Notes: generated by a model not told the origin, from the letters alone. Counted from the stretch's first letter, positions 8,151 to 17,660 are shown. The stretch: DNA of 64,000 nucleotides from Hyphomonadaceae bacterium (GCA_016714495.1 JADKDU010000011.1:60981-124980); one strand, 5' to 3'. Program-made: numbers and translations.

Positions 8151-11100
8151 ATGTCGATCAAGGCAAGCATCTATCACCTGACACATTACAAGTATGACCG
8201 GCCGGTCGTGCTTGGGCCGCAGGTCATTAGACTGCGGCCTGCCCCGCATTCGCGGACACGGGTCATCTCTCATTCGCTGAAGGTCACGCCGGACAAGCAC
8301 TTCGTGAACTACCAACAAGACCTCTATGGCAACTGGCTGGCGCGGTATGTGTTTCCCGAGCCGGTGCGCGAGCTGAAGATCGAGGTCGATCTCGTCGCGG
8401 ACATGACGGTCTACAACCCGTTCGACTTCTTCGTCGAGGAGAGCGCAGAGACGTGGCCGTTCGAGTATCCGCAGGAGATCGCGGACGATCTGGCGATCTA
8501 TCGCACGACCGAGCCGTTGGGGCCGCATCTGAAGACATTCCTTGCGGGCATACCGAAGGACAGGCTGCGCACGGTCGACTTCATTGTGATGCTGAACACT
8601 GCGGTGTCGAAAGCGGTGGGTTATATCATTCGCATGGAGCCAGGCGTGCAGACGCCTGAGGAGACGTTCGAGCGCGGCAAGGGGTCGTGCCGGGATTCGA
8701 GCTGGCTTTTGGTGCAGGCGGCGCGGCATCTCGGGCTCGCGGCGCGATTTGTGTCGGGATATCTGATCCAACTGAAGCCGGACCTGGTAGCGCTTGATGG
8801 GCCGCCCGGAACGAGCGTTGATTTCACGGACTTGCATGCGTGGTGCGAAGTGTATCTGCCGGGCGCGGGATGGGTCGGGCTTGATCCGACATCGGGCCTG
8901 CTGACGGGCGAGAGCCATATTCCGCTGTCGGCGACGCCACACTATCGCAACGCCGCACCCATCACGGGCGGGCTGACGGGCAATCCGAAGGTGAAGTTCG
9001 ACTTCGACATGAAGGTGACGCGCGTCGCCGAGCATCCGCGTATCACCAAGCCCTTCTCGGATGAGAGTTGGGCGGCGCTGGATGCGCTGGGCGACAAGGT
9101 GGATGCTGTGCTCAAGGAGGGCGATGTGCGCCTGACCATGGGCGGGGAGCCGACTTTTGTTTCGATCGACGATTTCGAGTCGGACGAATGGAATTCGGGC
9201 GCGGATGGTCCGACCAAGCGGAGATTGGCGGACAAGCTGATCCAGCGGCTGCGTGATCGCTTCGCGCCGGGCGGGTTCCTGCATTACGGGCAAGGCAAGT
9301 GGTATCCGGGGGAGACGCTGCCGCGGTGGACGTTTTCGCTTTACTGGCGGCGCGACGGGAAGCCGATCTGGCATGATCCGAAGCTGGTTGCGGGTGAGAA
9401 TGGCGACGGCAAGGCGACTAAGGTCGAGGCTGAGCAGCTGTTGCAGCTGATGGCCGTGGAACTGGGTGTCGCTGCGGACATGGTGATCCCCGCATATGAA
9501 GACCCGGCCAACTGGATCCTCAAGGAAGGCAACCTGCCGGAGAATGTGACGCCGGAGAATTCCAGGCTGAAGGACCCGGAAGAACGCAACCGCATCGCGC
9601 GCGTGTTCGAACGCGGACTCACCGAACCCACCGGCTTTGTGTTGCCGATCCAGCGTTGGCAGGCAAAAGCGTCGAGCAAGGCGAAGGTCGGCAAAGGCGT
9701 CGCCAAGAAATCCGCGAAGTCGACGCCGGGCCAGACTGCAACGGCCGCTGTCACGCCAGTTGCGCCGATCAAGATTCCACCGGGCCGCTGGAAGTCGGAG
9801 CGGTGGCGTTTGCGCCGCGGCCATATGTTCCTCGCGCCTGGCGACAGCCCCGTCGGCTATCGCCTACCGCTGGAATCGCTGACCTGGATTCCGCCGACGC
9901 TCTATCCGCATGTGGTGGAAGCCGACCCGGCTGAAGAGCGCGGCGACCTGCCCGACTATGCGCCTTCCGGGGAGGGCGGCTCATCCGACGGAAGCGCTCC
10001 GGGCGGCGAACGCGCACGCTCGCGCTTCACGGCAAGCGAAGGCGCAAAGCAGCAGATTCAGGAACAGTCTTTCTCCGAAGTCGCAGGATCGGTTCGCACG
10101 GCGATGAGCGTCGAGGCCCGCGATGGTCGTCTCTGCGTGTTCATGCCCCCTGTAGAGCGAGTGGAAGATTATCTCGAACTCGTGGCGGCTGCGGAGGCCG
10201 CTGCGCTTTCGCTGGGAATGCCGGTGCATATCGAAGGCTATGCGCCCCCGCACGACCCGCGCATCAATGTGATGCGCGTGACACCCGACCCGGGCGTGAT
10301 CGAAGTCAACGTGCATCCGGCGACGAGCTGGCGTGAATGTGTGGCCATCACCACAACGCTATATGACGAGGCGCGGCAGTGCCGACTCGGCTGCGACAAG
10401 TTCATGATCGACGGGCGGCATACGGGCACGGGCGGCGGCAACCATGTGGTTGTCGGCGGAGCAACACCGATGGACTCGCCCTTCCTGCGGCGGCCGGACG
10501 TGCTGAAGAGCCTTCTGCTGCTGTGGCAGAAGCGGCCGTCGCTGTCTTACCTGTTTTCAGGCATGTTCATCGGGCCGACGAGCCAGGCGCCGCGCATTGA
10601 TGAGGCGCGTCATGACTCGCTATACGAGCTGGAGATTGCGCTATCGCAGATCCATTCGCCCGGCGGCGGACCGGGCGGCGATATACATACGCCGCCCTGG
10701 CTGGTGGATCGCCTGTTGCGCAACTTGCTGATCGACGTGTCGGGAAACACGCACCGGACAGAGATCTGCATCGACAAGCTGTTCTCGCCTGACGGTCCGA
10801 CAGGGCGACTTGGACTGGTGGAGTTCCGTGGCTTCGAGATGCCGCCGAACGCGCGCATGTCGCTCGCCCAGCAGGTGTTGGTGCGAGCGATCATTGCGCG
10901 GATGTGGAGGTCGCCGATCACGGGCAATCTCGTGCGATGGGGCACGACGCTGCACGACCGGTTCATGCTGCCGCATTTCGTCTGGGAGGATTTCCTGGAC
11001 GTACTGCGGGATCTTTCCGCGCACGGCTTTGACCTGCGGCCGGAATGGTTCGAGGCGCAGCAGGAATTCCGCTTCCCGTTCTGCGGCGAGATCGACGTTG

Positions 11101-11618
11101 AAAGCGTCAATCTCGAAATCAGGCAGGCGTTGGAGCCGTGGCATGTGCTGGGCGAGACCGGCGCGATTGGCGGGACAGTGCGCTATGCGGACTCGTCCGC
11201 GGAGCGCGTGCAGGTGAAACTGACGGCAGCGGACCCGGGGCGGTATCGCGTAGCCTGCAACCGGCGGCCCGTGCCGCTGACCGAAGCGAGCGATGGCGTC
11301 GCCGTGGCTGGCGTTCGTTACAAAGCGTGGAAACCACCCCTGTCGCTGCACCCTATCCTGCCGACCAACGTGCCGCTTGTGTTCGATGTTTTCGACACGT
11401 GGTCCGGCCGGGCGATCGGCGGATGCGTCTATCACGTGGCCCATCCGGGCGGGCGCAGCTACGATACCTTCCCCGTCAATGGCAATGAGGCGGAGGCGCG
11501 GCGTCTGGCCCGGTTCGAAGGGCATGGACATTCCCCGGGGATGTACGAACTTGCTCACGAGTCGCCGCATCCCGAATTTCCCTTCACGCTGGACCTTAGA
11601 CGGTCGGCGGGAATCTGA
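8151..11618 (+). CDS. Transglutaminase-like / DUF2126 large protein
   Basis: Large cytoplasmic protein of about 1155 residues, predicted to act on peptide or amide bonds. An N-terminal bacterial transglutaminase domain begins SIYHLTHYKYDRPV. The papain-like core has the catalytic triad: C180 in KGSCRDSSWLL, H229 in DLHAWCEVY, D245 in GLDPTSG. From about residue 310 the DUF2126 region starts (RLTMGGEPTFVSIDD) and continues to the C-terminus, interrupted near residue 510 by a low-complexity K/A/S/T linker. The start ATG has GAGG five bases upstream; the open frame extends 20 codons further but that part is not conserved-looking. First gene of a three-gene set with the ATP-grasp/alpha-E gene and a second transglutaminase. 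Confidence 0.92.
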   Translation: MSIKASIYHLTHYKYDRPVVLGPQVIRLRPAPHSRTRVISHSLKVTPDKHFVNYQQDLYGNWLARYVFPEPVRELKIEVDLVADMTVYNPFDFFVEESAETWPFEYPQEIADDLAIYRTTEPLGPHLKTFLAGIPKDRLRTVDFIVMLNTAVSKAVGYIIRMEPGVQTPEETFERGKGSCRDSSWLLVQAARHLGLAARFVSGYLIQLKPDLVALDGPPGTSVDFTDLHAWCEVYLPGAGWVGLDPTSGLLTGESHIPLSATPHYRNAAPITGGLTGNPKVKFDFDMKVTRVAEHPRITKPFSDESWAALDALGDKVDAVLKEGDVRLTMGGEPTFVSIDDFESDEWNSGADGPTKRRLADKLIQRLRDRFAPGGFLHYGQGKWYPGETLPRWTFSLYWRRDGKPIWHDPKLVAGENGDGKATKVEAEQLLQLMAVELGVAADMVIPAYEDPANWILKEGNLPENVTPENSRLKDPEERNRIARVFERGLTEPTGFVLPIQRWQAKASSKAKVGKGVAKKSAKSTPGQTATAAVTPVAPIKIPPGRWKSERWRLRRGHMFLAPGDSPVGYRLPLESLTWIPPTLYPHVVEADPAEERGDLPDYAPSGEGGSSDGSAPGGERARSRFTASEGAKQQIQEQSFSEVAGSVRTAMSVEARDGRLCVFMPPVERVEDYLELVAAAEAAALSLGMPVHIEGYAPPHDPRINVMRVTPDPGVIEVNVHPATSWRECVAITTTLYDEARQCRLGCDKFMIDGRHTGTGGGNHVVVGGATPMDSPFLRRPDVLKSLLLLWQKRPSLSYLFSGMFIGPTSQAPRIDEARHDSLYELEIALSQIHSPGGGPGGDIHTPPWLVDRLLRNLLIDVSGNTHRTEICIDKLFSPDGPTGRLGLVEFRGFEMPPNARMSLAQQVLVRAIIARMWRSPITGNLVRWGTTLHDRFMLPHFVWEDFLDVLRDLSAHGFDLRPEWFEAQQEFRFPFCGEIDVESVNLEIRQALEPWHVLGETGAIGGTVRYADSSAERVQVKLTAADPGRYRVACNRRPVPLTEASDGVAVAGVRYKAWKPPLSLHPILPTNVPLVFDVFDTWSGRAIGGCVYHVAHPGGRSYDTFPVNGNEAEARRLARFEGHGHSPGMYELAHESPHPEFPFTLDLRRSAGI

Positions 11619-11633
11619 GGCCAGAACCAAGAA

Positions 11634-14033
11634 GTGTCCGCGCAGAACCGGCCACAAACTGATCCGGTCGCCAGCGTGCTGGCGGGATACAAGCCCTTGC
11701 AGGGCGCGGCGGACGAACTCGTGGACGCCAACGGCGCGCTGCGTCCCGTCTGGCGGCCGTTCATGGACAGGCTGGCGCGGATATCGCCGGAAGACCTGAT
11801 ACGCCGGTTCGAGCTGGGCGATCAGTATCTGCGCGATGCGGGCGTATTTTTCCGCCAGTACGAGGAAAATAAAGTTGTAGATCGCGCATGGCCGCTGAGC
11901 CATGTGCCCGTGCTGATCCATGAATCGGAATGGGCGAAAATTTCTGAAGGGTTGATCCAGCGCGCAGAGCTTCTGGAAAGCGTGTGTTCCGATCTTTACG
12001 GCGATGCGCGGCTGGTTCGCGAGGGGCATCTGCCGGCATCGCTGATCGCGATGAGCCCTGAGTGGCTGCGTCCCATGGTGGGCGTGCGGCCAAGATCGGG
12101 GCATTTTCTAAACTTCATCGCTTTCGAGATCGGGCGCGGGCCTGATGGTCAGTGGTGGGTGCTGGGCGATCGCGTTCAGGCGCCGTCGGGCGCCGGCTTT
12201 GCGCTGGAGAACCGCGTGGCGACGGCGCGGGTGTTTGCCGACCTCTATGCGAATGCGAACGTGCATCGCCTCGCAGGATTTTTCCGCGCCTTCCGTGACG
12301 CGCTAAATGATCTTCGTGGCGATAGCGAAAGCCGGGTCGGCATTCTCACACCGGGCCAGCTGAACGATACGTATTTCGAGCATGCCTATATCGCACGGTA
12401 TCTCGGCTTCATGCTGCTGGAAGGCGAGGACCTGACCGTGGAGAACGGACAGGTGATGGTACGCACGATTGCTGGGTTATCGCCTGTGAGTGTGCTGTGG
12501 CGGCGTATCGACGCGAGCTATGCCGATCCACTGGAGCTGAACGAGTCGTCGCGGCTTGGCACGCCGGGTCTCGTCGACGCGATCCGGCGTGGCAAGCTGG
12601 CGATGGTGAATGCGCTGGGTTCAGGCGTTCTGGAGATGAGAGCCTTGCTGGCCTTCCTGCCGCGCATATGTCAGGCGCTCCGGCAAGAACCGCTTAAGAT
12701 GCCCAATATTGCGACGTGGTGGTGCGGGCAGGAAAGCGAGCGCGCACATGTGCGGGCTAACGCGCATCGCATGATGATCGGGTCGGCTTTGTCGACGCGC
12801 ATGCCGTTTGACCCTGAGGATTCAACAACCTTGGGCTCCAACTTGCAGAACGGTCCCGGCGGGGTGGATGGGCTGCTCGACGCGGAGGGGCCGCTTCTGG
12901 TTGGCCAGGAGGCGGTGACGCTTTCGACCACGCCGGCGCATATGGATGGAAAGCTGAGGCCTCGGCCGATGAGTCTGCGCGTGTTCCTGGCGAGAACATC
13001 CCGCGGGTGGCGTGTGATGCCGGGCGGCTATGGGCGTATTGGCCGCTCGCCCAATGCCGCGGCGATCGCTTTGCAACGTGGCGGATCGGTCTCGGATGTC
13101 TGGGTCGTCAGCGACCGTGCGGTTCGCAACGAGACGATGCTGCCCTCGCCTGCTTCGCCTTATGTGCGTGCGCACATCGGGACGTTGCCCAGCCGCGCCG
13201 CTGACAATCTTTTCTGGATGGGCCGGTATGTGGAGCGGGCGGAAGGGCTCATCCGCCTGCTGCGCTCCATAAATATCCGGCTCGCGGAAGCGGGCCGTGC
13301 GGACACCGAACTGCTTGATCACGCGCGGCAGTTTCCGGGCTTTGCCAAAGTTGATCCGCTGCAGAGCATTCCGCCCGATCTTTTCAGCGCGCTCGCATCG
13401 GCCACAGCGAGTGCAAGCGTGGTGCGCGATCGGTTCTCGGTCGATGGCTGGGCGGCGCTGAACGAGCTGTCAGCGAGTGCAACGCGGAGCCTTGCTTCGG
13501 TTGCGCCAGGCGATGCGTCGGCGCGAGCGCTTGGCATGCTGTTGCGGCAGATCACGGGATTCTCCGGCCTCGTGCATGACAACATGTATCGCTTTGCAGG
13601 CTGGCGTTTCCTGTCGATCGGAAGATCGCTGGAGCGGGCGAGCGCGATGGCGCAGCTGCTGGCCTGGTTCGCGGCGCCGGATACGCCGGAAGGCGCGCTC
13701 GATCTTGTGGTCGAGGTTGGCGACAGCGTGCTGTCGCATCGCAGGCTGTATGCGGTCGCGACGTCGCGCAGCACGGTGGTCGACCTGCTGGCGTGCGACG
13801 CCAACAACCCGCGGTCAATCCATTATCATCTTGCCGAGATCGAGAGCCAGGTTGGCTATCTTCCGGGCGCGCGTGAAGGCGCGCACATGTCGGCGCTGGC
13901 GAGCGCGTCATTGAAGCTGCGGGCTGACCTCGCGGTGGCGGCGCCGGAGGCGCTCGATCCCGAAGCGCTGATGCTGGTGCGTTCGAAGCTGGCGTTGCTG
14001 TCTGACCTGCTCACCTCAACCTATCTGCGTTGA
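11634..14033 (+). CDS. Circularly permuted ATP-grasp / alpha-E domain fusion
   Basis: A 799-residue protein starting with GTG. The first half (about 60-470) is a circularly permuted type-2 ATP-grasp domain (DUF404/DUF407), with family stretches such as RPMVGVRPRSGHFLN, WWVLGDRVQAPSGAGFALENR and GILTPGQLNDTYFEHAYIARYLG. The second half (about 495-795) is an alpha-E helical domain with the hallmark SRAADNLFWMGRYVERAEG. In many genomes these are two separate genes; here they are fused. Comparative genomics has predicted that such ATP-grasp enzymes ligate amino acids into peptides that associated transglutaminase-like proteins can cleave or transfer. The start lies 15 nt after the upstream stop and the next gene begins 3 nt downstream, so an operon is clear. 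Confidence 0.92.
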   Translation: MSAQNRPQTDPVASVLAGYKPLQGAADELVDANGALRPVWRPFMDRLARISPEDLIRRFELGDQYLRDAGVFFRQYEENKVVDRAWPLSHVPVLIHESEWAKISEGLIQRAELLESVCSDLYGDARLVREGHLPASLIAMSPEWLRPMVGVRPRSGHFLNFIAFEIGRGPDGQWWVLGDRVQAPSGAGFALENRVATARVFADLYANANVHRLAGFFRAFRDALNDLRGDSESRVGILTPGQLNDTYFEHAYIARYLGFMLLEGEDLTVENGQVMVRTIAGLSPVSVLWRRIDASYADPLELNESSRLGTPGLVDAIRRGKLAMVNALGSGVLEMRALLAFLPRICQALRQEPLKMPNIATWWCGQESERAHVRANAHRMMIGSALSTRMPFDPEDSTTLGSNLQNGPGGVDGLLDAEGPLLVGQEAVTLSTTPAHMDGKLRPRPMSLRVFLARTSRGWRVMPGGYGRIGRSPNAAAIALQRGGSVSDVWVVSDRAVRNETMLPSPASPYVRAHIGTLPSRAADNLFWMGRYVERAEGLIRLLRSINIRLAEAGRADTELLDHARQFPGFAKVDPLQSIPPDLFSALASATASASVVRDRFSVDGWAALNELSASATRSLASVAPGDASARALGMLLRQITGFSGLVHDNMYRFAGWRFLSIGRSLERASAMAQLLAWFAAPDTPEGALDLVVEVGDSVLSHRRLYAVATSRSTVVDLLACDANNPRSIHYHLAEIESQVGYLPGAREGAHMSALASASLKLRADLAVAAPEALDPEALMLVRSKLALLSDLLTSTYLR

Positions 14034-14036
14034 TCC

Positions 14037-14915
14037 ATGCTGTATGATGTCGGCCTTCGCATAAGTTATTCCTACGCCACTCCGGCGGCAGGCGGACGAC
14101 ATGTGTTGTACATGACGCCCGCGGACGTGCCGGGGCGGCAGCGCACGATAACGTCGCTTCTGGAGATCAAACCGGCGCCGGACGAGCGGTTTGCGCGCAC
14201 AGATTTCTTCGGCAACACGCTTGTCGAGGCCGCGTTTCGCGCGCCGCACGCAGCAATCGTCTTTCGCCTGCGTTCCCGCGTCGAGCGTTTTGCGGAGCCT
14301 GCATCGCCGGATATGTCGCCGCAGCTTGACGCTCTGGGCGGAGAGATCGCAGCTGTGAGATCCCTGGCGCCTGAGGCGCCGCAGCATTTTCTTGCCGATT
14401 CGCCGCGGGTCACGGCCCGGGCTGAATTTGGCGCTTACGCGCGATCGCATATCCAGCCCGGCATGACGACGCTGGAAGTTGTGGAAGCCGTCGGCAAGGC
14501 GATCGACCGCGACATGACGTTCGATCCTGACGCGACAGATGTGAACACGCCGCCGGAGGAAGCGTTCGCCCGCCGCCATGGCGTCTGTCAGGATTTCTCA
14601 CACATCATGATCGGCTGTCTTCGCGCGATCGGCGTGCCGGCTGGCTATGTGAGCGGCTTCCTGCGAACAAATCCGCCAGCAGGCCAAGCGCGGCTTGAAG
14701 GGGCTGATGCGATGCACGCCTGGGTGCGTGCGTGGTGTGGCGCCAAGATGAAATGGGTGGAGTACGACCCTACGAATGGAATGTTTTCAGGCGACGACCA
14801 CATCATTGTCGCTTATGGCCGCGATTATGGCGACGTTGCGCCGGTGCGGGGCGTTGTTCGCATATCAGGCGGACAGAAGAGCACGCAGGCCGTTGACGTC
14901 GTGCCGCTGGAATAG
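14037..14915 (+). CDS. Transglutaminase-family cysteine peptidase
   Basis: A 292-residue stand-alone transglutaminase-like protein without a signal peptide. An N-terminal beta domain opens YDVGLRISYSYATPA, followed by the papain-like core: C184 in HGVCQDFSHI, H227 in DAMHAWVRAW, D244 in EYDPTNG. All three catalytic positions are intact. Last gene of the set: it starts 3 nt after the ATP-grasp/alpha-E gene's stop. It is smaller than the transglutaminase/DUF2126 protein of the same operon, so the system has two different transglutaminase-fold members, plausibly peptidase or amide-transfer partners of the ATP-grasp ligase. The substrate is unknown. Confidence 0.92.
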   Translation: MLYDVGLRISYSYATPAAGGRHVLYMTPADVPGRQRTITSLLEIKPAPDERFARTDFFGNTLVEAAFRAPHAAIVFRLRSRVERFAEPASPDMSPQLDALGGEIAAVRSLAPEAPQHFLADSPRVTARAEFGAYARSHIQPGMTTLEVVEAVGKAIDRDMTFDPDATDVNTPPEEAFARRHGVCQDFSHIMIGCLRAIGVPAGYVSGFLRTNPPAGQARLEGADAMHAWVRAWCGAKMKWVEYDPTNGMFSGDDHIIVAYGRDYGDVAPVRGVVRISGGQKSTQAVDVVPLE

Positions 14916-14924
14916 CGGCGAACC

Positions 14925-15120
14925 TCAGACCTCGATAGCGCTCTGAAGCGTGCGCGCAAGACCGACGCGGAACGCTTCGCGGGCCTTGTCGTCGAGACCC
15001 AGATCGTCCGAAATGACCCGATCAATGGTCACGCCCATAACGATGTCGGCAATCAGACGCGCCCGGACGCGCGCATCAGGCCCGCCCAGCCAGTTTTCAA
15101 TCGGGCCGAAGAAACGTTCC
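14925..15120 (-). pseudogene. 5'-truncated TetR-family regulator remnant
   Basis: About 65 codons of a TetR regulator C-terminus (ERFFGPIENWLGG ... GLARTLQSAIEV then stop). The DNA-binding N-terminal domain is absent: upstream of about 15120 the frame runs antisense through an RND-permease fragment. The remnant reads away from the junction on the minus strand while the RND fragment reads away on the plus strand. This is what one internal deletion would leave from a divergent tetR - adaptor - permease cassette. It cannot bind DNA by itself and is likely non-functional. Confidence 0.75.
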
Positions 15121-15124
15121 TGCC

Positions 15125-15409
15125 CCGACGCGCCTGCGCCCGATCCTGATGACGTCATTCGCCTTCATCTTCGGCGTCATGCCGCTGATGGTGGCGACCG
15201 GACCGGGGCAGGAGATGCGCCAAGCGCTGGGTACGGCCGTGTTTTTCGGCATGCTTGGCATGACGATCTTGGGCCTGCTGTTTACGCCCGTCTTCTCCGT
15301 GGTGTGCCGCTGGATCTCGGAGCGTCTTCCGGGACGGCGGGTGAAGGCGGTTAGCGTCGAACCTGCTGCTGAGGCGGGTGTTGGGGATCTCGCCACCGTT
15401 GAACGCTAA
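15125..15409 (+). pseudogene. 5'-truncated RND efflux permease remnant (C-terminal tail)
   Basis: About 94 codons matching the last transmembrane helices of AcrB-type permeases: TRLRPILMTSFAF, then GVMPLMVATGPGQEMRQALG, VFFGMLGMTILGLLFTPVF and a hydrophilic tail. In intact permeases the RPILMTSxAF motif lies near residue 970, so more than 90 percent of the gene is missing. It begins within about 10 nt of the tetR remnant, placing the deletion junction at about 15120-15131. It is a different copy from the permease at the window's left edge, whose C-terminus lies outside the window. Confidence 0.8.
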
Positions 15410-15648
15410 CAGTGCAATCGCTTTCCATGAAAATCGGCCGAGGACCCCGCGTCATATGACGTAAGGTCAACCTTCCGGTGACTACTGGCTCACGAACCTC
15501 GTGTGCGGCTTGTGAGCTTTTGGGGAGTTTGCGAACGGCAACGTGACGCCGCTGGTCGCCGTTTCCATTCCGGATTTTCGCACATTCCTGTATCAAGCAA
15601 ATGGGCGACTCCAGACTGAGAGCGCATCCGACCACGTGGAGGAAACAC

Positions 15649-17625
15649 ATGAACAAGAAACTGATGGCTCTTGCCCTCGCGACGGTGGCCGCTGGCGCCC
15701 TCGCCGGCGTGACTGCTTACGGTCAAACGATCCGCAACGCTGCGATCGTCACGGACGTGAAAGTTCCGGTGAAGGCGGACAACTTCCGCCTCGTGGATCA
15801 GTATTCCAAGGCGCATGAACTCTACTATTTCAAGAATTCAGCGGCCGTCGTGATCATCACGCAAGCCAACGGCGCGCAGTACGTCAAGGACGCCGCGCCA
15901 GCGATCAAAGCCCTCAAGGATAAATACGCAGGTCAGGACGTGACCTTCCTGATGCTGAACTCCTCGCTCACGGATAATCCGAAAGCGGTGGCGGCTGAGA
16001 TGAAGAAGATCGGTCTTGATCTTCCGGTGCTCACGGACGACGCGCAGCTGGTCGGCGAGAGCCTCGGCGTGACGCGCGTTGCGCAAGCGTTCGTGATCCA
16101 ACCCAAGACCTGGAGCGTCGTCTACAGCGGTCCGATCGATGACCGCTTCGCTGGCGCGACCGCCAAGCCGAACGCCCCCGTCAAGACCGCCTATGTCGCC
16201 AACGCCCTCGACAACCTGATTGCTGGCAAGTCGGTGGCCGTCTCGACGGTGCAGATCGACAGCCCCGCGCTGAGCTTCCCGAAGCGCGACCGGCAGGCTG
16301 AATTCTCGAAGATCTCGTACTCCAAGGAAATCGCGCCGATCCTCGCGAAGAACTGCGTGTCCTGCCACGCGGAAGGCGGCATCGCTCCGTTCGCCATGAA
16401 TAGCTATGAGACGGTCAGAGGCTTCGCGCCGATGATCCGTGAGGCGATCCGCACGGACCGTATGCCTCCGTTCAATGCCGACCCGCATGTTGGCGCGTTT
16501 AAGAACAACATGAACATGTCAAACAGCGACCTGCAGACGCTGGTGCATTGGGTTGAAGCGGGAGCGCCGCGGGGCGATGGCGAAGACTATCTGAAGGTCA
16601 ACGCGAAGGCTGCCCCCGTGTGGGAACTCGGAGAACCGGACATCATCATGGATGTTCCGAAATTCACCATTCCGGCGAGCGGCGTTGTGGAGTACGAACG
16701 CCCCGTGCTGAACATCCCGGTCACGGAAACGCGCTGGCTGCGTGCGATCACCTTCAACATCGGCCAGCGCAAAGGCGTGCACCACATCGTCGCGCCAATG
16801 GCCGAATACGCAGTCGGAGCCGAGTCGCAGGTCTTCCCGGAAGGCCAGGGCATGGAAATTACGCCCAACATGAAAATGCCGCTGTCGATGCACTACACAC
16901 CGTTCGGCAAGGAAGCCGTCGATGACTCCAAGATCGGTCTGTACTTCTTCCCGAAAGACAAGCCGCCGGAAATCATTCGCCGTCACTTCGTGATTGCAAA
17001 CCCGAACATCGAAATCCTCGCCAACGCGCCTCGCCATCAGGAAGTTGCTCACACCACCTTCCCGCGTGACGCGACGATGTACTCGCTGCTGTATCATGGC
17101 CATTATCGCACCGAGAACAGCCAGGTCTTCCTGAAGAAACCAGGCGGCCAAGAAGAATTGATCGGAAGCCTGCCGAAGTTCGATTTCAACTGGCAACGTG
17201 GCTACTACTTCGAAAAGCCGATCGATGTGCCTGCAGGTTCCATTCTGATCACGCGCTACGAATGGGATAACTCGAAGAATAACCCGGCGAACCCCGATCC
17301 GACCAAGAACGTGCTTTGGGGCGAGCAGTCCTGGGAAGAAATGCAGTACACGGTCGTGGGCTTCACCTGGAAAGACGAAACGGTCGCGAATCCGAAGCCT
17401 GAGTATATGAAGGAACTGAACAACTCTCGCGCGCTGGGCCTTCTGGATCTCAACTATGATGGCCAGATAGCGAAGACCGAGCTACGGGGGCGCGGCGGCC
17501 AAGCTGTGCTTGCCAAGTTTGACACCTTCGACACGGACAAGAACGGCTTGATCAGCGAAACCGAAGCAGCCAGCCTGCTCCCGGTTCTCAACCGGCGCAT
17601 CACAGAAGCCGAGGAAAATCGCTAA
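15649..17625 (+). CDS. Secreted redoxin - cytochrome c - copper monooxygenase-like - EF-hand protein
   Basis: A 658-residue exported multidomain protein. A signal peptide (about 1-25) is followed by a thioredoxin/AhpC-like domain (about 40-195). In that fold the peroxidatic cysteine is expected after TQANG, but the residue there is alanine (A76), so it is probably non-catalytic. Next is a heme-binding motif CVSCH (C236, C239, H240). Then comes a region with the metal-ligand pattern of the PHM/Cu2-monooxygenase fold: HH378-379 in GVHHIVAP, H415 in SMHYTPFG and an HxH pair (H483, H485) in YHGHYR. The C-terminus has two EF-hand-like loops (DLNYDGQIAKTE, DTDKNGLISETE). The start is set by GGAGGAAACAC before the ATG; the longer frame 16 codons upstream lacks a signal. 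The substrate is unknown. Transcribed alone; two hairpins follow. Confidence 0.82.
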   Translation: MNKKLMALALATVAAGALAGVTAYGQTIRNAAIVTDVKVPVKADNFRLVDQYSKAHELYYFKNSAAVVIITQANGAQYVKDAAPAIKALKDKYAGQDVTFLMLNSSLTDNPKAVAAEMKKIGLDLPVLTDDAQLVGESLGVTRVAQAFVIQPKTWSVVYSGPIDDRFAGATAKPNAPVKTAYVANALDNLIAGKSVAVSTVQIDSPALSFPKRDRQAEFSKISYSKEIAPILAKNCVSCHAEGGIAPFAMNSYETVRGFAPMIREAIRTDRMPPFNADPHVGAFKNNMNMSNSDLQTLVHWVEAGAPRGDGEDYLKVNAKAAPVWELGEPDIIMDVPKFTIPASGVVEYERPVLNIPVTETRWLRAITFNIGQRKGVHHIVAPMAEYAVGAESQVFPEGQGMEITPNMKMPLSMHYTPFGKEAVDDSKIGLYFFPKDKPPEIIRRHFVIANPNIEILANAPRHQEVAHTTFPRDATMYSLLYHGHYRTENSQVFLKKPGGQEELIGSLPKFDFNWQRGYYFEKPIDVPAGSILITRYEWDNSKNNPANPDPTKNVLWGEQSWEEMQYTVVGFTWKDETVANPKPEYMKELNNSRALGLLDLNYDGQIAKTELRGRGGQAVLAKFDTFDTDKNGLISETEAASLLPVLNRRITEAEENR

Positions 17626-17635
17626 CGCAAGGAGC

Positions 17636-17660
17636 GGCCAGCTCGCCAAAACGGCTGGCC
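17636..17660 (+). repeat. Stem-loop just downstream of the redoxin-cytochrome gene
   Basis: Perfect 7-bp arms GGCCAGC / GCTGGCC around an 11-nt loop, starting 10 nt after the stop codon. No T-run follows. It may protect the mRNA 3' end or help pausing before the stronger hairpin at 17684. Confidence 0.45.

Noticed and set aside
8118..9824. A 568-codon minus-strand frame
   Set aside because: Antisense to the transglutaminase/DUF2126 gene; arginine/histidine-rich composition typical of GC-rich antisense frames and no motif.
10641..12104. A 487-codon minus-strand frame
   Set aside because: Antisense across the junction of two well-supported genes; no motif.
15450..15461. CGTCATATGACG palindrome upstream of the redoxin-cytochrome gene
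   Set aside because: Only 12 nt, about 190 nt from the start codon and with no promoter elements nearby; could be chance.
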